Positions 9,769-20,156 are shown, counted from the first letter of the stretch. The stretch: DNA of 47,390 nucleotides from Aliiglaciecola lipolytica E3 (GCF_000314975.1 NZ_BAEN01000070.1:1-47390); one strand, 5' to 3'. A program made the numbers and translations. Notes: generated by a model not told the origin, from the sequence alone.

Positions 9769-9895
9769 GTTAGTGCTCCGCTGTTTAAATTAAGACTCTC
9801 ACGAGTCGTTTAAGCTACAAAAAATCTTACAAGCCTAGTCTTTTGAACGAAAACCTGTAGAAAATTCATACATACCCCTATAAAAAGGGCGCGAA

Positions 9896-9904
9896 ACTAT
9901 AACA
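9896..9904 (-). promoter_or_regulatory. Candidate spc operon promoter (extended -10)
   Basis: On the minus strand TGT directly precedes TATAGT (9901-9896), an extended -10, followed by TTCGCGCCC, a GC-rich discriminator of the kind seen at stringently controlled ribosomal promoters. No good -35 is found at 16-18 bp; a TTGAAC lies 23 bp away, too far. It would give a leader of about 120 nt before rplN. It is the best candidate in the 252-bp gap between the hairpin at 10021 and rplN. Confidence 0.45.
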
Positions 9905-10020
9905 GAAAAGATTGCTCTGTGATAGTTCAATTTCAAAATAATTACAGATTAAATCAGATGGAGTAAATTTAGATGTACAAAATGGGCTATTAAGCGGAAG
10001 AAATAGTAGTAGAAGATAAT

Positions 10021-10046
10021 AAAATCGGCCCTGTTGGGCCGATTTT
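10021..10046. terminator. Intrinsic terminator after the lipoprotein gene
   Basis: AAAATCGGCCC (10021-10031) and GGGCCGATTTT (10036-10046) form an 11-bp perfect stem with loop TGTT. Read on the minus strand it lies 14 bp after the stop of the gene at 10061-11428, and its T-rich 3' arm is followed by ATTATC. It insulates the spc operon from the upstream lipoprotein gene. Confidence 0.9.
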
Positions 10047-10060
10047 AAAAAGCATTTAAC

Positions 10061-11428
10061 TTAGTAGAGCAGTGAAATTTTATATCCAGTAGGAGAATCT
10101 AAAGACTCTTCAATAGTAATAATATAATTCGCTTGCTCATCAAACCCTAACAATTGGGTTCTATCTAACAAAATTTGAGTATCTTCGTTGTCATCAAAAA
10201 CCGCAACTAGCTCATAAAAGTCACTTGGTAGAGTAACTGATTTTGCTTCACCAAAATCTATACTCGAAATCAGATATTCTGCTGACTCAATGGTTTCATC
10301 TTTACGCACAAAATATAAATCTACATCGACGAAATCTGAAACTAGATTTGCAGCAACAACTTGTTTGTCATAAACCTGAGGTTGCGTACTCTCGTCAAAC
10401 GATAACGAAGTTAGTTTGTCATTCGCACCTTGATAAATGAGGATTGCTTTACTCTCACCTTGGTTAAGTGTAACCAAACGATTGTTGAACGTCAGTGTAC
10501 TATCTGAAGTAGAAGTAGCTGATAAACGATAATCACCAAATTCAATATCTTGGAAATCGGTTTTAGCATTTGAATTTACTTGCATAGGGTCAGTATCTTC
10601 GTTCCCTTCAAGTGTGAATTCTATGTCGTGGTCATCAAGACTGTTATACAATCTGTACTGCGCACTAGCATTAACATCATCTAAGTTAGAAACCGTAGAT
10701 GAGTTAAGTACTAAGTCGATTTCGATGCCATTTTGAATTGCACCACTGCTATTACGAATCACTAACACGTATTCTGTGGCAAATTGAAACGAAACCGTAT
10801 TAGACTCAAAAATAACGTCTGTTGAACCCGGTTCAGTTAAATAAATAGTATAAGTACCTTCATTAAACTCTTCATCTTCGTCAGGTGCCCAGTAGGTCAT
10901 CTCTTCGAAGTTTTCATAATTTACAGTCGCTAGAAGATTTGCTTCAGAGAAAGGAGCACCAGAATCACTCATATACAAATCGTAACTACTTTGATCTGTC
11001 ACTACTGATACTGCGAAAAGACGAAAATGATCTTCTAATTCTTTACGCTCAAAACGATATTCGTTGAAAGTAGGGGTATCAAAATCACCAGTCAACATAA
11101 CCAACGTTTTTTCACCGTTACGCAAATCGATATCACGCGTTTCCAAAATTACTTCTTGGTCATCTGAATCGGTACGATAAAACTCAATTTCAGTATTTCC
11201 AGTTTCGGTCTGAATCATACTAGTCACATCGCCGTATGACGCCGAAGCTAATACTTGCGTTTCTTCAGTACCACGCATAGTGGTAACCGCACTATTAGCT
11301 GAACCATTATAAAACTGAATATAACCAGAAGAACTGAATTCTGTATTATTGTCGTCTGAGCTGCTGCAGGCTGTTAACCCTGAGGCCAAAATAACACCCA
11401 ACAGGGCAAAACTAACTTTACTTCGCAT
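10061..11428 (-). CDS. Lipoprotein with repeated beta domains (DUF4397-like)
   Basis: Putative lipoprotein of 455 residues, function unknown. The signal sequence ends in a lipobox, GLTAC (Cys21), followed by SSSDDNN. The mature part is acidic and beta-rich, with repeated segments such as IQFYNGSANSA, YRLYNSLDDHD and DLYFVRKDE. These resemble the repeated domains of DUF4397 proteins, which often open with a 'lyNasp' type strand; the assignment is tentative. AAGGAAAG lies 8 bases before ATG 11428. It occupies the place where rpsQ of the S10 operon would be expected. Likely anchored to the outer membrane. Confidence 0.75.
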   Translation of the reverse strand: MRSKVSFALLGVILASGLTACSSSDDNNTEFSSSGYIQFYNGSANSAVTTMRGTEETQVLASASYGDVTSMIQTETGNTEIEFYRTDSDDQEVILETRDIDLRNGEKTLVMLTGDFDTPTFNEYRFERKELEDHFRLFAVSVVTDQSSYDLYMSDSGAPFSEANLLATVNYENFEEMTYWAPDEDEEFNEGTYTIYLTEPGSTDVIFESNTVSFQFATEYVLVIRNSSGAIQNGIEIDLVLNSSTVSNLDDVNASAQYRLYNSLDDHDIEFTLEGNEDTDPMQVNSNAKTDFQDIEFGDYRLSATSTSDSTLTFNNRLVTLNQGESKAILIYQGANDKLTSLSFDESTQPQVYDKQVVAANLVSDFVDVDLYFVRKDETIESAEYLISSIDFGEAKSVTLPSDFYELVAVFDDNEDTQILLDRTQLLGFDEQANYIITIEESLDSPTGYKISLLY

Positions 11429-11558
11429 TAAAACACTTTCCTTAAAAACAAGCGCAAAACCAAATTGCAGGGGATTCTATAACGAAGTTACGATTCATAC
11501 ACTAAATAAAAGTTCAAACCTTTAGATAATCTTTATCAAATAATCGCTAACTTCACTA

Positions 11559-11661
11559 AAATGATGGGCAGCAAATCACATAGAATGACTATTTTGTCGT
11601 CATAATACCGTTCGACCGGCCCCTACTGAAAATGCAAACTGCTAAAAACCGCCCATCATTT
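11559..11661. repeat. 11-bp inverted repeat with 81-bp spacer
   Basis: AAATGATGGGC (11559-11569) and GCCCATCATTT (11651-11661) are perfect inverted copies in the 280-bp gap between the acyl-CoA ligase-like gene and the lipoprotein gene. The spacer is not obviously structured. It could be a distal operator pair, a structured RNA or a remnant of a small mobile element; nothing else is seen in the gap. Confidence 0.5.
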
Positions 11662-11710
11662 CGCAAGTAGTTAATAACCATTTCACCTAAAGTGATTGGG
11701 TTATATTCCC

Positions 11711-13351
11711 CTATGATAACCAAACCACCTTTTCTTTGTAAGGTGCATTAATCACATCTTGGTATTTTTTCTCTAAAACATGCCGTTTTATTTTCAAAGT
11801 GGGGGTTAATAGGTCATTTTCGATTGTCCAATCCTCCGGAACAACCACTAACCTATCGAGTACTTGATGACTCTCTAACTTTGCGTTTACGCTATTTAAG
11901 GTCAATTCTAATGAATTGGTTAACTCTGCTCTATTTTGTTTCCTACCGTCTTCAGACAAAACGACCAAACTAATTGGTTGCTTCAGATCGCTACCTGTTA
12001 CACACACTTGCTCTATGTACTCATTTTCCATTAGTTTGGATTCAATCGGTACCGGCGTGACATACTTGCCTTTTGCAGTCTTGAACATATCCTTTAATCG
12101 ACCGGTAATACGAACATATCCATCGGCATCTATTTCGCCTTTGTCACCCGTGCGTAAATATCCATCCTCGGTAAACACTTCTGCTGTTTTTTCGGGCTCG
12201 AGATAATACTCTTTCATATTGCACGGCCCTTTTACTTGGATCTCTCCATCTTCGGAAATGCGAATGTCGACGCCCTCATAAGCTTTACCAATACAACCGA
12301 TTTTGTCTTCACGAAATGGAACACTGCTTGTGCCATATGCACAGTTTTCGGTCATTCCCCAGCCTTCAGAAATTTTGATACCGATGCGATTAAACCAATG
12401 AATCGTCGCTGGCGAAATCGGAGCAGAACCACTAGCCCATAGTCGCGCACAATCGAGTCCCAGACCTTGACGAATTTTTTTCGCAACTATGCCGCGTATA
12501 ATTGGAATTCGCAGTAGCCGGTCGAGTTTCTTCTGTGGCATTTGCGCTAAAATTCCCATTTGGAAGCGAGTCCAAAGTCTGGGTACAGAAATAAACAAAG
12601 TGGGTTTACAGCGTTGAATGTCCGTTTTGAACGTATCTAATGACTCGATAAAGAAAATCTCTAAACCAGAATAGAGGCTCGACATTTCCACCAACAACCT
12701 TTCTGTAATATGAGCAAGCGGTAGATAACTTAATATTCTATCTTCTTGATTTACATTAAGCGCTTTTAACGAGCAGTTGGCCGTCCAGCTTATTGATTCA
12801 TATGTATGCACCACACCTTTTGGACTACCTGTACTACCGGAAGTATAAATGATAGTCATAACTTCATTCATGCTTGGCACTGGGTAACCCGCAAACTCCC
12901 CCTGTGAAAGGAAAGTTTCCCAATCAATATCACACTTAGATTTTGCATAGGGAAAACCGATGCTTTTTGTGGTTTCAGGAATAGCAGCGAGTTGTTGATC
13001 TGGTTGTTCTAACTTGCCTACGAATATGGCTGGGCATTTGGCATGTTCAAGGACATATGAAATTGTTTCAGGTCCCGCAGTTGGAAAAATAGGGACGGAA
13101 ATATGACCTGCCATCATAATACCTAAATCAGTAATAAACCATTCTGCGCAATTTTTTGAAATCAGCGCAATATGACTGCCTTTAGGTAAGCCCAACTCCA
13201 TCAAACCTTGGGCTACTTGTCGTACTTTTTGATTAACTTGCTGCCAACTGTACTCTTGCACTTCCCCATCATGAGGTTGGGTTAAATAGAGCTTATTAGG
13301 ATGGGATTTCACTTTATCGTAAAACAATTCTAACGGCGTTTTTATACTCAT
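11711..13351 (-). CDS. AMP-dependent acyl-CoA synthetase/ligase
   Basis: ATP-dependent acyl-adenylate/CoA ligase, 546 residues, probably for long-chain fatty acids (COG1022-like), cytoplasmic or membrane associated. The P-loop-like motif IIYTSGSTGSPKGVVHTY is near residue 165, the adenylate motif GWGMTENCAYGT near 330, and YLRTGDKGEIDADGYVRITGR near 390. A C-terminal catalytic lysine region is present (TPTLKIKRHVL). I start at ATG 13351 (MSIKTPLELFYDKV); a TTG at 13363 is also possible. It stands alone on the minus strand; the true chain-length preference cannot be read from sequence. Confidence 0.88.
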   Translation of the reverse strand: MSIKTPLELFYDKVKSHPNKLYLTQPHDGEVQEYSWQQVNQKVRQVAQGLMELGLPKGSHIALISKNCAEWFITDLGIMMAGHISVPIFPTAGPETISYVLEHAKCPAIFVGKLEQPDQQLAAIPETTKSIGFPYAKSKCDIDWETFLSQGEFAGYPVPSMNEVMTIIYTSGSTGSPKGVVHTYESISWTANCSLKALNVNQEDRILSYLPLAHITERLLVEMSSLYSGLEIFFIESLDTFKTDIQRCKPTLFISVPRLWTRFQMGILAQMPQKKLDRLLRIPIIRGIVAKKIRQGLGLDCARLWASGSAPISPATIHWFNRIGIKISEGWGMTENCAYGTSSVPFREDKIGCIGKAYEGVDIRISEDGEIQVKGPCNMKEYYLEPEKTAEVFTEDGYLRTGDKGEIDADGYVRITGRLKDMFKTAKGKYVTPVPIESKLMENEYIEQVCVTGSDLKQPISLVVLSEDGRKQNRAELTNSLELTLNSVNAKLESHQVLDRLVVVPEDWTIENDLLTPTLKIKRHVLEKKYQDVINAPYKEKVVWLS

Positions 13352-13592
13352 TTGGGTACTCAATTATAGAAACTTTGCTAGTTTTTTAGATTTATTTATA
13401 GAATTAATAGACTAGCTTGAAAATTAACAAAAACATAACACTATTAAAACATTGCTCTAGATTGATTTAACCTTATTTTTTCGTTTCGATGCATCATTTT
13501 TGATGATAGAAAACTATTCGTGAGATTTTTCAACTAACACAAATGGTCTAATCAACTGAAATTTATGAATTTTTATAATTAAGGAAGGGAAT

Positions 13593-13627
13593 ATTCACCT
13601 ATCTCAGATACTACTGGATAGGTGAAT
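13593..13627. terminator. Inverted repeat after rlmB, possible terminator
   Basis: ATTCACCTATC (13593-13603) and GATAGGTGAAT (13617-13627) form an 11-bp perfect stem with a 13-nt loop, starting 13 bp beyond the rlmB stop on the minus strand. The sequence after the stem on that strand is ATTCCCTTCC, a weak T-tract. The rest of the 290-bp gap up to the ligase gene is AT-rich and shows nothing further. Confidence 0.5.
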
Positions 13628-13640
13628 CTTAGATATGATT

Positions 13641-14390
13641 TTATGACTGAGATTCTAGTCTTTGTCTAACTATTTCGAATAAACATACGCCTGTTGCCAC
13701 TGATACATTCAAACTGGTAACAGTGCCTGCCATAGGGAGCTTGATTAATTCATCACAGTGCTCTCTGGTTAAGCGGCGCATTCCCTTACCTTCTGCCCCC
13801 ATCACCAGCGCGATGGATCCTGAAAAGGTACATTCATATAAACTTTGTTTTGCTTCTCCAGCAGTGCCCACAATCCAAACACCGGCTTTTTGAAGTTCGC
13901 GAATTGTTCGCGCTAAATTAGTTACCTGTACCAAGGGAATCACATCAGCAGCACCACTAGCCACTTTGCGAACAGTAGGGGTTAAAGCCGCAGAGTTATC
14001 TTTAGGCACGACCAAAGCATGCACCCCTGCCGCTTCAGCTGTGCGTAAGCATGCTCCGAGGTTATGCGGGTCTGTGACCCCATCAAGAATTAATAAAAAT
14101 GGCTTTTGATTGTCTTCTACCAAGGCCATTAAATCGTTTTCACTGTATTGCTTACCCGGCTTAGCCCGTGCTACGACACCTTGATGTTGCTCACCATCAA
14201 CTTTGTCGTCCAAGGTTTTCCGTTGGCAAAACTGTACCGCTATACCGAATCGTCTTGCTTGATTGATTATATTAAACAGCCGATCGTCTTCACGCCCCTT
14301 GAGTACAAATAATTCGATTAGCCGCTCTGGCTCGCGCTGAATGACCGACTCAAGTGCATGAATGCCATACAACCACTCTTGCTGTGCCAT
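13641..14390 (-). CDS. rlmB: 23S rRNA (Gm2251) 2'-O-methyltransferase
   Basis: SpoU/TrmH-family methyltransferase, 249 residues, that methylates G2251 in the peptidyl-transferase P loop of 23S rRNA using S-adenosylmethionine. There is an N-terminal substrate-binding domain (residues 1-75). SPOUT motif 1 is [14 protein letters not shown] (107-120), motif 2 [11 protein letters not shown] (about 193-203) and motif 3 [14 protein letters not shown] (about 225-238). It begins 2 bp after the rnr stop, as in many gammaproteobacteria, so the two are one transcript. Confidence 0.95.
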   Translation of the reverse strand: MAQQEWLYGIHALESVIQREPERLIELFVLKGREDDRLFNIINQARRFGIAVQFCQRKTLDDKVDGEQHQGVVARAKPGKQYSENDLMALVEDNQKPFLLILDGVTDPHNLGACLRTAEAAGVHALVVPKDNSAALTPTVRKVASGAADVIPLVQVTNLARTIRELQKAGVWIVGTAGEAKQSLYECTFSGSIALVMGAEGKGMRRLTREHCDELIKLPMAGTVTSLNVSVATGVCLFEIVRQRLESQS

Positions 14391-14392
14391 AT

Positions 14393-16804
14393 TTATTTGT
14401 TCCTTTTCGCTGTTCGACGTTTAGATTTTGGTGCTTTCGACGATGATTTATCGGTAGTTCTACGAGATGGCTTACCTGTTCCTTTTTTAGCAGGTTGCTT
14501 AGTCGCAGTTGCATTGTTGTTCTGATTAGACTCTCTATCTGCATTGTCTTTTTTGTTGGTTTTTCCGCGCTTAGCTCCGGCAGCTTTTCTTGCACCACGA
14601 CCTTTGGGCTCATCTAGAATGAAATCAATTTTACGTTCATCTAAATTAACTGCGGCCACTTTCACTTTTAACGGATCACCTAATCGATATCGTTTCCCCA
14701 TCGCTTCGCCAACCAAGCATTGTTTCACTTCATCAAAATGATAATAATCATTTTCAAGGGATGAAATATGCACCAGCCCATCAATATGGAACTCACCTAA
14801 CCGAACAAAAAAACCAAAGCCGGTGACCGATGCGATAACCCCCTCAAACACGTCGCCAACATGATCAAGCATAAATTCACATTTGAGCCAATCAGCCACA
14901 TCACGAGTTGCATCGTCCGCTCTGCGCTCAGTCATTGAGCACTGTTCACCTAACGCTTCAACTTCTTCGGCATTATAAGATTTTCCGCCAGTTTTACTTT
15001 TTCGGCTGGCTTGTTTGTCCAACACAGCTTTTATTGCGCGATGAACAACTAAATCTGGGTAACGACGGATCGGCGAAGTAAAGTGAGCATAAGCCTCCAA
15101 CGCCAAACCAAAATGGCCTATATTGTCACTGTCATAGACCGCTTGTTTCATCGAACGCAACAACATGGTTTGAATGAGCTCTTGATCAGGCCGCCCTTGT
15201 ATTTTGCTTACTAAGTCCGTGAAATCTTGCGGCTTTGCCTCTTTTCCAATGCGATGTTCAATACCTACTTCTTTTAAATAAGACGTAAACGAAGTCAATC
15301 TGTCTTCGTTAGGCTCATCGTGAATTCGATACAACGCAGGTGCTTTGTTTTGCTCTAAAAATTTAGCCGCTGACACATTCGCCAAAATCATACATTCTTC
15401 AATGAGCTTATGAGCGTCATTGCGAACAACTGGCACTATGTGATCAATTTTACGTTGAGCGTTGAAAACAAACTTACTTTCTTGGGTTTCAAACTCAATT
15501 GCACCACGGTTGTTTCGTGCACGTTTTAATACGCGATACATATTGTGTAAATTACGTAAATGCGGCACATGTTCAGCATAACGTTTATGTAATTCTGGAT
15601 TTCCATCTAAGATTTCGCCAACTTTGCTATAAGTCAGGCGAGCTTTAGAGTTCATCACGGCTTCGTAAAATTGATAGTCTTTTAGCTTACCTTGCGCACT
15701 AACGGTCATCTCACATACCATGCACAAGCGATCCACTTCAGGATTCAATGAACATAAACCGTTACTTAGTACTTCCGGTAACATTGGGACAACCTGTTCA
15801 GGAAAATACACTGAGTTGCCACGCACTTGAGCTTCGTTATCTAAAGCGGTTCCGGTTTTAACGTAATAGCTAACATCGGCAATGGCAACCCAAAGCTGCC
15901 AGCCGCCCTCATCCAAAGGTTCACAGAATACCGCATCATCAAAATCACGAGCGTCTTCCCCATCGATTGTGACTAAGGGTAATTGACGTAAATCAATACG
16001 ATTTTGTTTCGCTTCTTCTGGTACTTGTTCATTTAAGTTAGCAATTTGCTTGCTAACGGCTTTGGGCCATTGATGAGGTATATCAAACGTGCGCAGCGCC
16101 ATTTCAATTTCCATACCGGGTGCCATGTGCTCACCAAGTACTTCCAGTATTTTACCAATCGGGTTTACACGTTTGCGAGGGCGCTGCAGAATTTCCACCA
16201 CCACCACATTGCCTTGGCGTGCGCCATTAACATGCTCGGCTGGAATCATGATTTCGTGACCAATACGGCTATCATCTGGGATAACCATGCTTACCCCATG
16301 TTCGACAAAGTAACGGCCTACAATGGGTTCAGTTCGAGGCTCAATAATTCTGGCTATTCTTGCTTCTCGGCGACCACGGTTATCTGTACCGCTTTCTTTG
16401 ACTAACACTATGTCATCATGCAACAAGGCTTGCATCTGTGCTTGATGTATAAATAAATCTTTTTCACCATCATCGCGTTTCAAAAATCCAAAACCATCAC
16501 GATGACCAATAACTCGGCCCTTGATCAATTCCATTTTATCTGCCAGGCCGTATTTTTTCTGACGATTAAATACTATTTGACCTTCGCGTTCCATTGCTCT
16601 TAAACGACGCTGCACACCTACACGGCTATCCTCGTCTAAAGCTTTAACGAATTGGCATATTTCTAAGAAAGTCAGGGGAGTTTTTTGTTCTACCAACACC
16701 TGAAACAAATATTCTCTGCTTGCTACAGGATTTTCATACTTGTCTTTTTCACGCAGGAAATGAGGATCGTTCTTTTCTAAATTTTGTTTATTTTTTATAT
16801 TCAT
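14393..16804 (-). CDS. rnr: Ribonuclease R
   Basis: Processive 3'-5' exoribonuclease of the RNB family, about 803 residues, acting on structured RNA. Order: N-terminal helix-turn-helix ([20 protein letters not shown]), cold-shock domains with [23 protein letters not shown] domain with the catalytic aspartates in [16 protein letters not shown]1 domain ([20 protein letters not shown]), then a lysine-rich tail of about 60 residues. The start is uncertain: ATG 16804 gives the family-like N-terminus, but in-frame ATGs at 16813 and 16822 and a GTG at 16879 exist and none has a good ribosome binding site. A TATAAT at 16817-16812 would place transcription start almost on ATG 16804. Confidence 0.94.
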   Translation of the reverse strand: MNIKNKQNLEKNDPHFLREKDKYENPVASREYLFQVLVEQKTPLTFLEICQFVKALDEDSRVGVQRRLRAMEREGQIVFNRQKKYGLADKMELIKGRVIGHRDGFGFLKRDDGEKDLFIHQAQMQALLHDDIVLVKESGTDNRGRREARIARIIEPRTEPIVGRYFVEHGVSMVIPDDSRIGHEIMIPAEHVNGARQGNVVVVEILQRPRKRVNPIGKILEVLGEHMAPGMEIEMALRTFDIPHQWPKAVSKQIANLNEQVPEEAKQNRIDLRQLPLVTIDGEDARDFDDAVFCEPLDEGGWQLWVAIADVSYYVKTGTALDNEAQVRGNSVYFPEQVVPMLPEVLSNGLCSLNPEVDRLCMVCEMTVSAQGKLKDYQFYEAVMNSKARLTYSKVGEILDGNPELHKRYAEHVPHLRNLHNMYRVLKRARNNRGAIEFETQESKFVFNAQRKIDHIVPVVRNDAHKLIEECMILANVSAAKFLEQNKAPALYRIHDEPNEDRLTSFTSYLKEVGIEHRIGKEAKPQDFTDLVSKIQGRPDQELIQTMLLRSMKQAVYDSDNIGHFGLALEAYAHFTSPIRRYPDLVVHRAIKAVLDKQASRKSKTGGKSYNAEEVEALGEQCSMTERRADDATRDVADWLKCEFMLDHVGDVFEGVIASVTGFGFFVRLGEFHIDGLVHISSLENDYYHFDEVKQCLVGEAMGKRYRLGDPLKVKVAAVNLDERKIDFILDEPKGRGARKAAGAKRGKTNKKDNADRESNQNNNATATKQPAKKGTGKPSRRTTDKSSSKAPKSKRRTAKRNK

Positions 16805-16915
16805 GAGCGGCATTATAGCCATTGATTGTGACGAAACTATGTTTTTTTGAATATTTGGGCAATTTTTATTCAAAACCACCCAACTATTAAGGAAATCAGC
16901 GATAAAGCGTCACGA

Positions 16916-17614
16916 TTAAATGAACTGGTAGGCGTCCCCGTACAAATTTTGTTTCAGCAATCCCTTAGTCTGAAAGTCTTCACGTGCTACCCCAGCCATT
17001 TCAAATCGACCGGCGACATACACCTGATACGGTTCTAAACTCACAAAGTCAGCCATGATAGCTTTATGTACCCAACCAGATTTCCCGATCCAATCGTGTT
17101 CTGGTACATCGACGACGGGCAGAAAACGAAAGTTCGTATGTTGTTTTTCAAGTTCAACCAACGCTTCATATGCGTACATGTCAGTTAACGTGCGTGTACC
17201 CCAATATAAAAATACAGGCTGATTGTTTGCTATCTTTAAGCGTTGCAATAAAATTGCGTAGGTATAAGAAAAACCGGTTCCACCTGCTAATAAAATTGTT
17301 GGTTTAATATTATCTTCACGCAAAAATGCTTCACCATGTCCACCATCCACATAGATTTCACTATCGCGCTTCATTTTTTCTAAGACTTGACCTGCATAAT
17401 CATTTCCTGGACCTGCGCCAATATGTAATTCAATCCGGTCGCTGCCATCTGGCGGATTAGCTATCGAAAAAGGCCGAAAGTCTTTTTCGCCCATAATGAC
17501 CCGGAGGTATTGTCCCGCCTTGTAAGACATAGGAGTCTCAGTGCGCAAAATCACGCTGCTGACAATGTTGGTTAAAGGCTCAATTGACTCAATTTTACAA
17601 CGTATTGGTGACAT
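16916..17614 (-). CDS. fre: NAD(P)H-flavin reductase
   Basis: Flavin reductase of the ferredoxin-NADP reductase family, 232 residues, close to E. coli Fre throughout. The flavin-binding RPFSIANPP is at residues 47-55, the nucleotide-binding LLAGGTGFSYTYA at 108-120, and the C-terminus is VYVAGRFEMAGVAREDF...GDAYQFI. It supplies reduced FMN. It lies 15 bp downstream of ubiD on the same strand. Since UbiD needs prenylated FMN made from reduced FMN, the pairing makes functional sense (inference). Confidence 0.93.
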   Translation of the reverse strand: MSPIRCKIESIEPLTNIVSSVILRTETPMSYKAGQYLRVIMGEKDFRPFSIANPPDGSDRIELHIGAGPGNDYAGQVLEKMKRDSEIYVDGGHGEAFLREDNIKPTILLAGGTGFSYTYAILLQRLKIANNQPVFLYWGTRTLTDMYAYEALVELEKQHTNFRFLPVVDVPEHDWIGKSGWVHKAIMADFVSLEPYQVYVAGRFEMAGVAREDFQTKGLLKQNLYGDAYQFI

Positions 17615-17629
17615 AAAAACGTTAGCTTC

Positions 17630-19114
17630 TCATTTATTTTCAGATTTGGTAGACAGTCCTAGACTGTCCCATATTTCATCGACATAGCTTACAACAGTGG
17701 GATCCATTTCTATAGGCTCTCCCCACTCTCTATCAGTTTCGCCTGGCAATTTATTGGTTGCATCCATGCCCATTTTTGAACCCAAACCAGAAACTGGGGA
17801 TGCAAAGTCCAAATAATCGATCGGCGTACTTTCAATCATTGTGGTATCTCTAGCGGGATCCATTCGAGTCGTGATCGCCCAAATAACATCTTTCCAGTCT
17901 CTGGCATTCACATCGTCATCACAGACTATCACAAATTTAGTGTACATAAACTGACGTAGGAAAGACCAAACCCCCATCATGACCCGTTTTGCGTGACCAG
18001 GATATTGTTTTTTCATGGTAACGACGGCTAATCGGTAGCTACATCCTTCAGGTGGAAGATAAAAATCCACAATTTCAGGGAATTGTTTTTGCAAAATAGG
18101 AACAAACACCTCATTTAATGCCACCCCTAAAATCGCCGGTTCATCTGGCGGCCTTCCCGTATATGTTGAATGATAAATAGGATCTTTACGGTGCGTAATA
18201 TGAGTTATAGTAAAGACCGGAAATTCATCTACTTCGTTATAATAGCCAGTGTGATCACCATATGGCCCCTCTGGCGCGGTTTCACCCGGCGCAATGTAGC
18301 CTTCTAATACGATTTCCGCGTTGGCTGGCACTTGTAAATCGTTACTAATAGATTTAACGACTTCAGTTTTATCACCTCGTAATAATCCGGCAAATGCGTA
18401 TTCAGATAAGCTGTCGGGTACTGGTGTTACCGCCCCCAAAATCGTAGCCGGGTCTGCACCTAAAGCGACAGATACCGGATAATTTTCACCTGGATTTTGT
18501 TGACAAAACTCTTTGAAATCTAGGGCTCCACCACGATGTGACAACCAACGCATGATGACTTTATTTTTAGCAATCACTTGTTGACGATAGATGCCCAGAT
18601 TCTGGCGTTTCTTATTTGGGCCTCTGGTAACGGTTAAACCCCAAGTGATTAGAGGTGCAACATCACCAGGCCAACAACGTTGAATAGGCAACTTTGACAA
18701 ATCTACCTCGTCACCTGATATAACGACCTGCTGACATACTCCTTTTCGCACTTCTTTAACCGGCATATTCAAAACCTGTTTGAATACAGGCAGTTTTTCC
18801 CACAGATCTTTGAGTCCTTTAGGCGGTTCAGGCTCTTTCAAGTAGGCAAGTAAAGTTCCTACCTCGCGTAGCGCCGAAACAGAAGTTTGCCCCATACCTA
18901 ATGCAACGCGTTCGGGCGTACCGAACAAATTAACCAAAACAGGTATCGAGTGACCTTTTGGGTTTTCAAATAAGATGGCAGGCCCGCCAGCCCTTAAAGT
19001 ACGATCAGCGATTTCTGTCATCTCTAAGTCGGTGTCTACTTCTAAGGTAATACGCTTAAGTTCACCTTTACTTTCCAACTGTGCTATAAAATCTCGTAAG
19101 TCTTTGTATTTCAT
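17630..19114 (-). CDS. ubiD: 4-hydroxy-3-polyprenylbenzoate decarboxylase
   Basis: UbiD decarboxylase of ubiquinone biosynthesis, 494 residues, using prenylated FMN made by UbiX. Recognisable segments are [20 protein letters not shown] and HRGGALDF (cofactor site, about 173-200), [12 protein letters not shown] with the catalytic acid region (about 281-292), and [17 protein letters not shown]. The start is [20 protein letters not shown], as in E. coli. It is the first gene of a ubiD-fre pair. ubiX is not in the window. Confidence 0.96.
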   Translation of the reverse strand: MKYKDLRDFIAQLESKGELKRITLEVDTDLEMTEIADRTLRAGGPAILFENPKGHSIPVLVNLFGTPERVALGMGQTSVSALREVGTLLAYLKEPEPPKGLKDLWEKLPVFKQVLNMPVKEVRKGVCQQVVISGDEVDLSKLPIQRCWPGDVAPLITWGLTVTRGPNKKRQNLGIYRQQVIAKNKVIMRWLSHRGGALDFKEFCQQNPGENYPVSVALGADPATILGAVTPVPDSLSEYAFAGLLRGDKTEVVKSISNDLQVPANAEIVLEGYIAPGETAPEGPYGDHTGYYNEVDEFPVFTITHITHRKDPIYHSTYTGRPPDEPAILGVALNEVFVPILQKQFPEIVDFYLPPEGCSYRLAVVTMKKQYPGHAKRVMMGVWSFLRQFMYTKFVIVCDDDVNARDWKDVIWAITTRMDPARDTTMIESTPIDYLDFASPVSGLGSKMGMDATNKLPGETDREWGEPIEMDPTVVSYVDEIWDSLGLSTKSENK

Positions 19115-19250
19115 ATTGAACCGCTGTCTCTTCAGAACCTCTAAGTATAAACCTGTAAAAGCCGTTATACGAGAGATGTACCAATTTAGTTGAAAAAATA
19201 AATTGTTAATTTTTTGTAATTGTTTGCATTCAGGGATAATCTAACTAGCA

Positions 19251-19772
19251 ATGCAGATTCAATTAACTAATGTGATGAGAATAATTATTAGATCAAGTGT
19301 ATTTTTCATTATCTCAATATTGAGTTTTAGTGGTTTTGCCGCTTGCGACAGTCCAGCCCATAAACAGTTTGATTTTTGGCTTGGTACTTGGGATGTATAT
19401 TCCACACAAAACAAACTTGTTGGGGTCAATAAAATTACGTCTCAACTAAATGGCTGTATCCTCAAAGAAGATTACACCACACCTTCTGGCTATCAAGGCC
19501 AAAGCTTTAATATCTATGATTCCAACAATCAACAATGGCATCAAACTTGGGTAGATAATAGCGGCTTGTTATTGTCTTTAAATGGCAGCTTCGACGGCCA
19601 CTCCATGATTTTAGAGGGCCCAGGTAAATCCACAAAAGGAGATAATATAGTGCATCGAATCACATGGACAGCATCGGCTGATAATAACGTTCGTCAACAT
19701 TGGGAGTCCAGCCAAGACAATGGGAAATCTTGGACAACCTTATTTGATGGAAAATATGTAAAACGAAAATAA
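19251..19772 (+). CDS. Exported protein, DUF1579-like
   Basis: Unknown function, 173 residues. The N-terminus is a signal sequence ending SFSGFAACDSPAHK; FAAC could be a weak lipobox or an ordinary Ala-x-Ala cleavage site. The mature part has the pattern HKQFDFWLGTWDVYS, LNGCILKEDYTT, SFNIYDSNNQQWHQTWVDNSG and a final WTTLFDGKYVKRK. This is typical of a family of small beta-barrel secreted proteins with an FDFWLGxWxV opening (DUF1579-like by recall). ATG 19251 and ATG 19275 are both possible; the second gives a more compact signal peptide. Confidence 0.7.
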   Translation: MQIQLTNVMRIIIRSSVFFIISILSFSGFAACDSPAHKQFDFWLGTWDVYSTQNKLVGVNKITSQLNGCILKEDYTTPSGYQGQSFNIYDSNNQQWHQTWVDNSGLLLSLNGSFDGHSMILEGPGKSTKGDNIVHRITWTASADNNVRQHWESSQDNGKSWTTLFDGKYVKRK

Positions 19773-19800
19773 TATTCATTACTAAAGAGACGAGAAACCT

Positions 19801-20037
19801 ATGCCTTTTAATAAAGAACTCACAGAAGAGCTAAATCTGATCTTAAAATTTCCAAACAGTAGTTTAATGCAAGGATTAAAAATTCATCATGATGCCGAAC
19901 CTTCAATGGTAAGCGCAGCGCAACGGTTATTTGAAAAAGGCATTGTTAGCCAGCCAGATGGTGGTTATTTAACCGATTTAGGCCATGATCTTGCTGAACA
20001 TGCACAAGTGATTCAATCCGCCCTTTCACATCGTTAA
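19801..20037 (+). CDS. Small TIGR02647-family protein
   Basis: A 78-residue cytoplasmic protein of unknown function. The pattern ELTEELNLILKF, GLKIHHDAEPSMVSAAQRLF, GIVSQPDGGYLTDLGHDLAEHAQ matches a conserved gammaproteobacterial family I recall as TIGR02647. The layout suggests a small winged-helix-like fold, which is inference. GAGACGAG lies upstream of ATG 19801. It follows the exported protein by 28 bp and may be cotranscribed with it. Confidence 0.75.
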   Translation: MPFNKELTEELNLILKFPNSSLMQGLKIHHDAEPSMVSAAQRLFEKGIVSQPDGGYLTDLGHDLAEHAQVIQSALSHR

Positions 20038-20054
20038 AACCCAATAGAATCCCG

Positions 20055-20081
20055 CGACAACAGCTACATCCACTGTTGTCG
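20055..20081. terminator. Inverted repeat after the TIGR02647 gene
   Basis: CGACAACAG (20055-20063) and CTGTTGTCG (20073-20081) form a 9-bp perfect stem with a 9-nt loop, 17 bp after the stop at 20037. There is no strong T-run (TCAGGTTATTTC follows), so termination is plausible but not certain. Confidence 0.5.
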
Positions 20082-20156
20082 TCAGGTTATTTCAAGTGAA
20101 GGCAGAAATTAAGTAACACATTCCCAATGCCTAGTGCCAACAATTCAGTTTAGCTA

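Noticed and set aside
14350-14613. Open frame of 87 codons on the minus strand across the rnr 3' end
   Set aside because: It is an out-of-frame shadow of the lysine-rich RNase R tail and the rlmB start, with no family resemblance.
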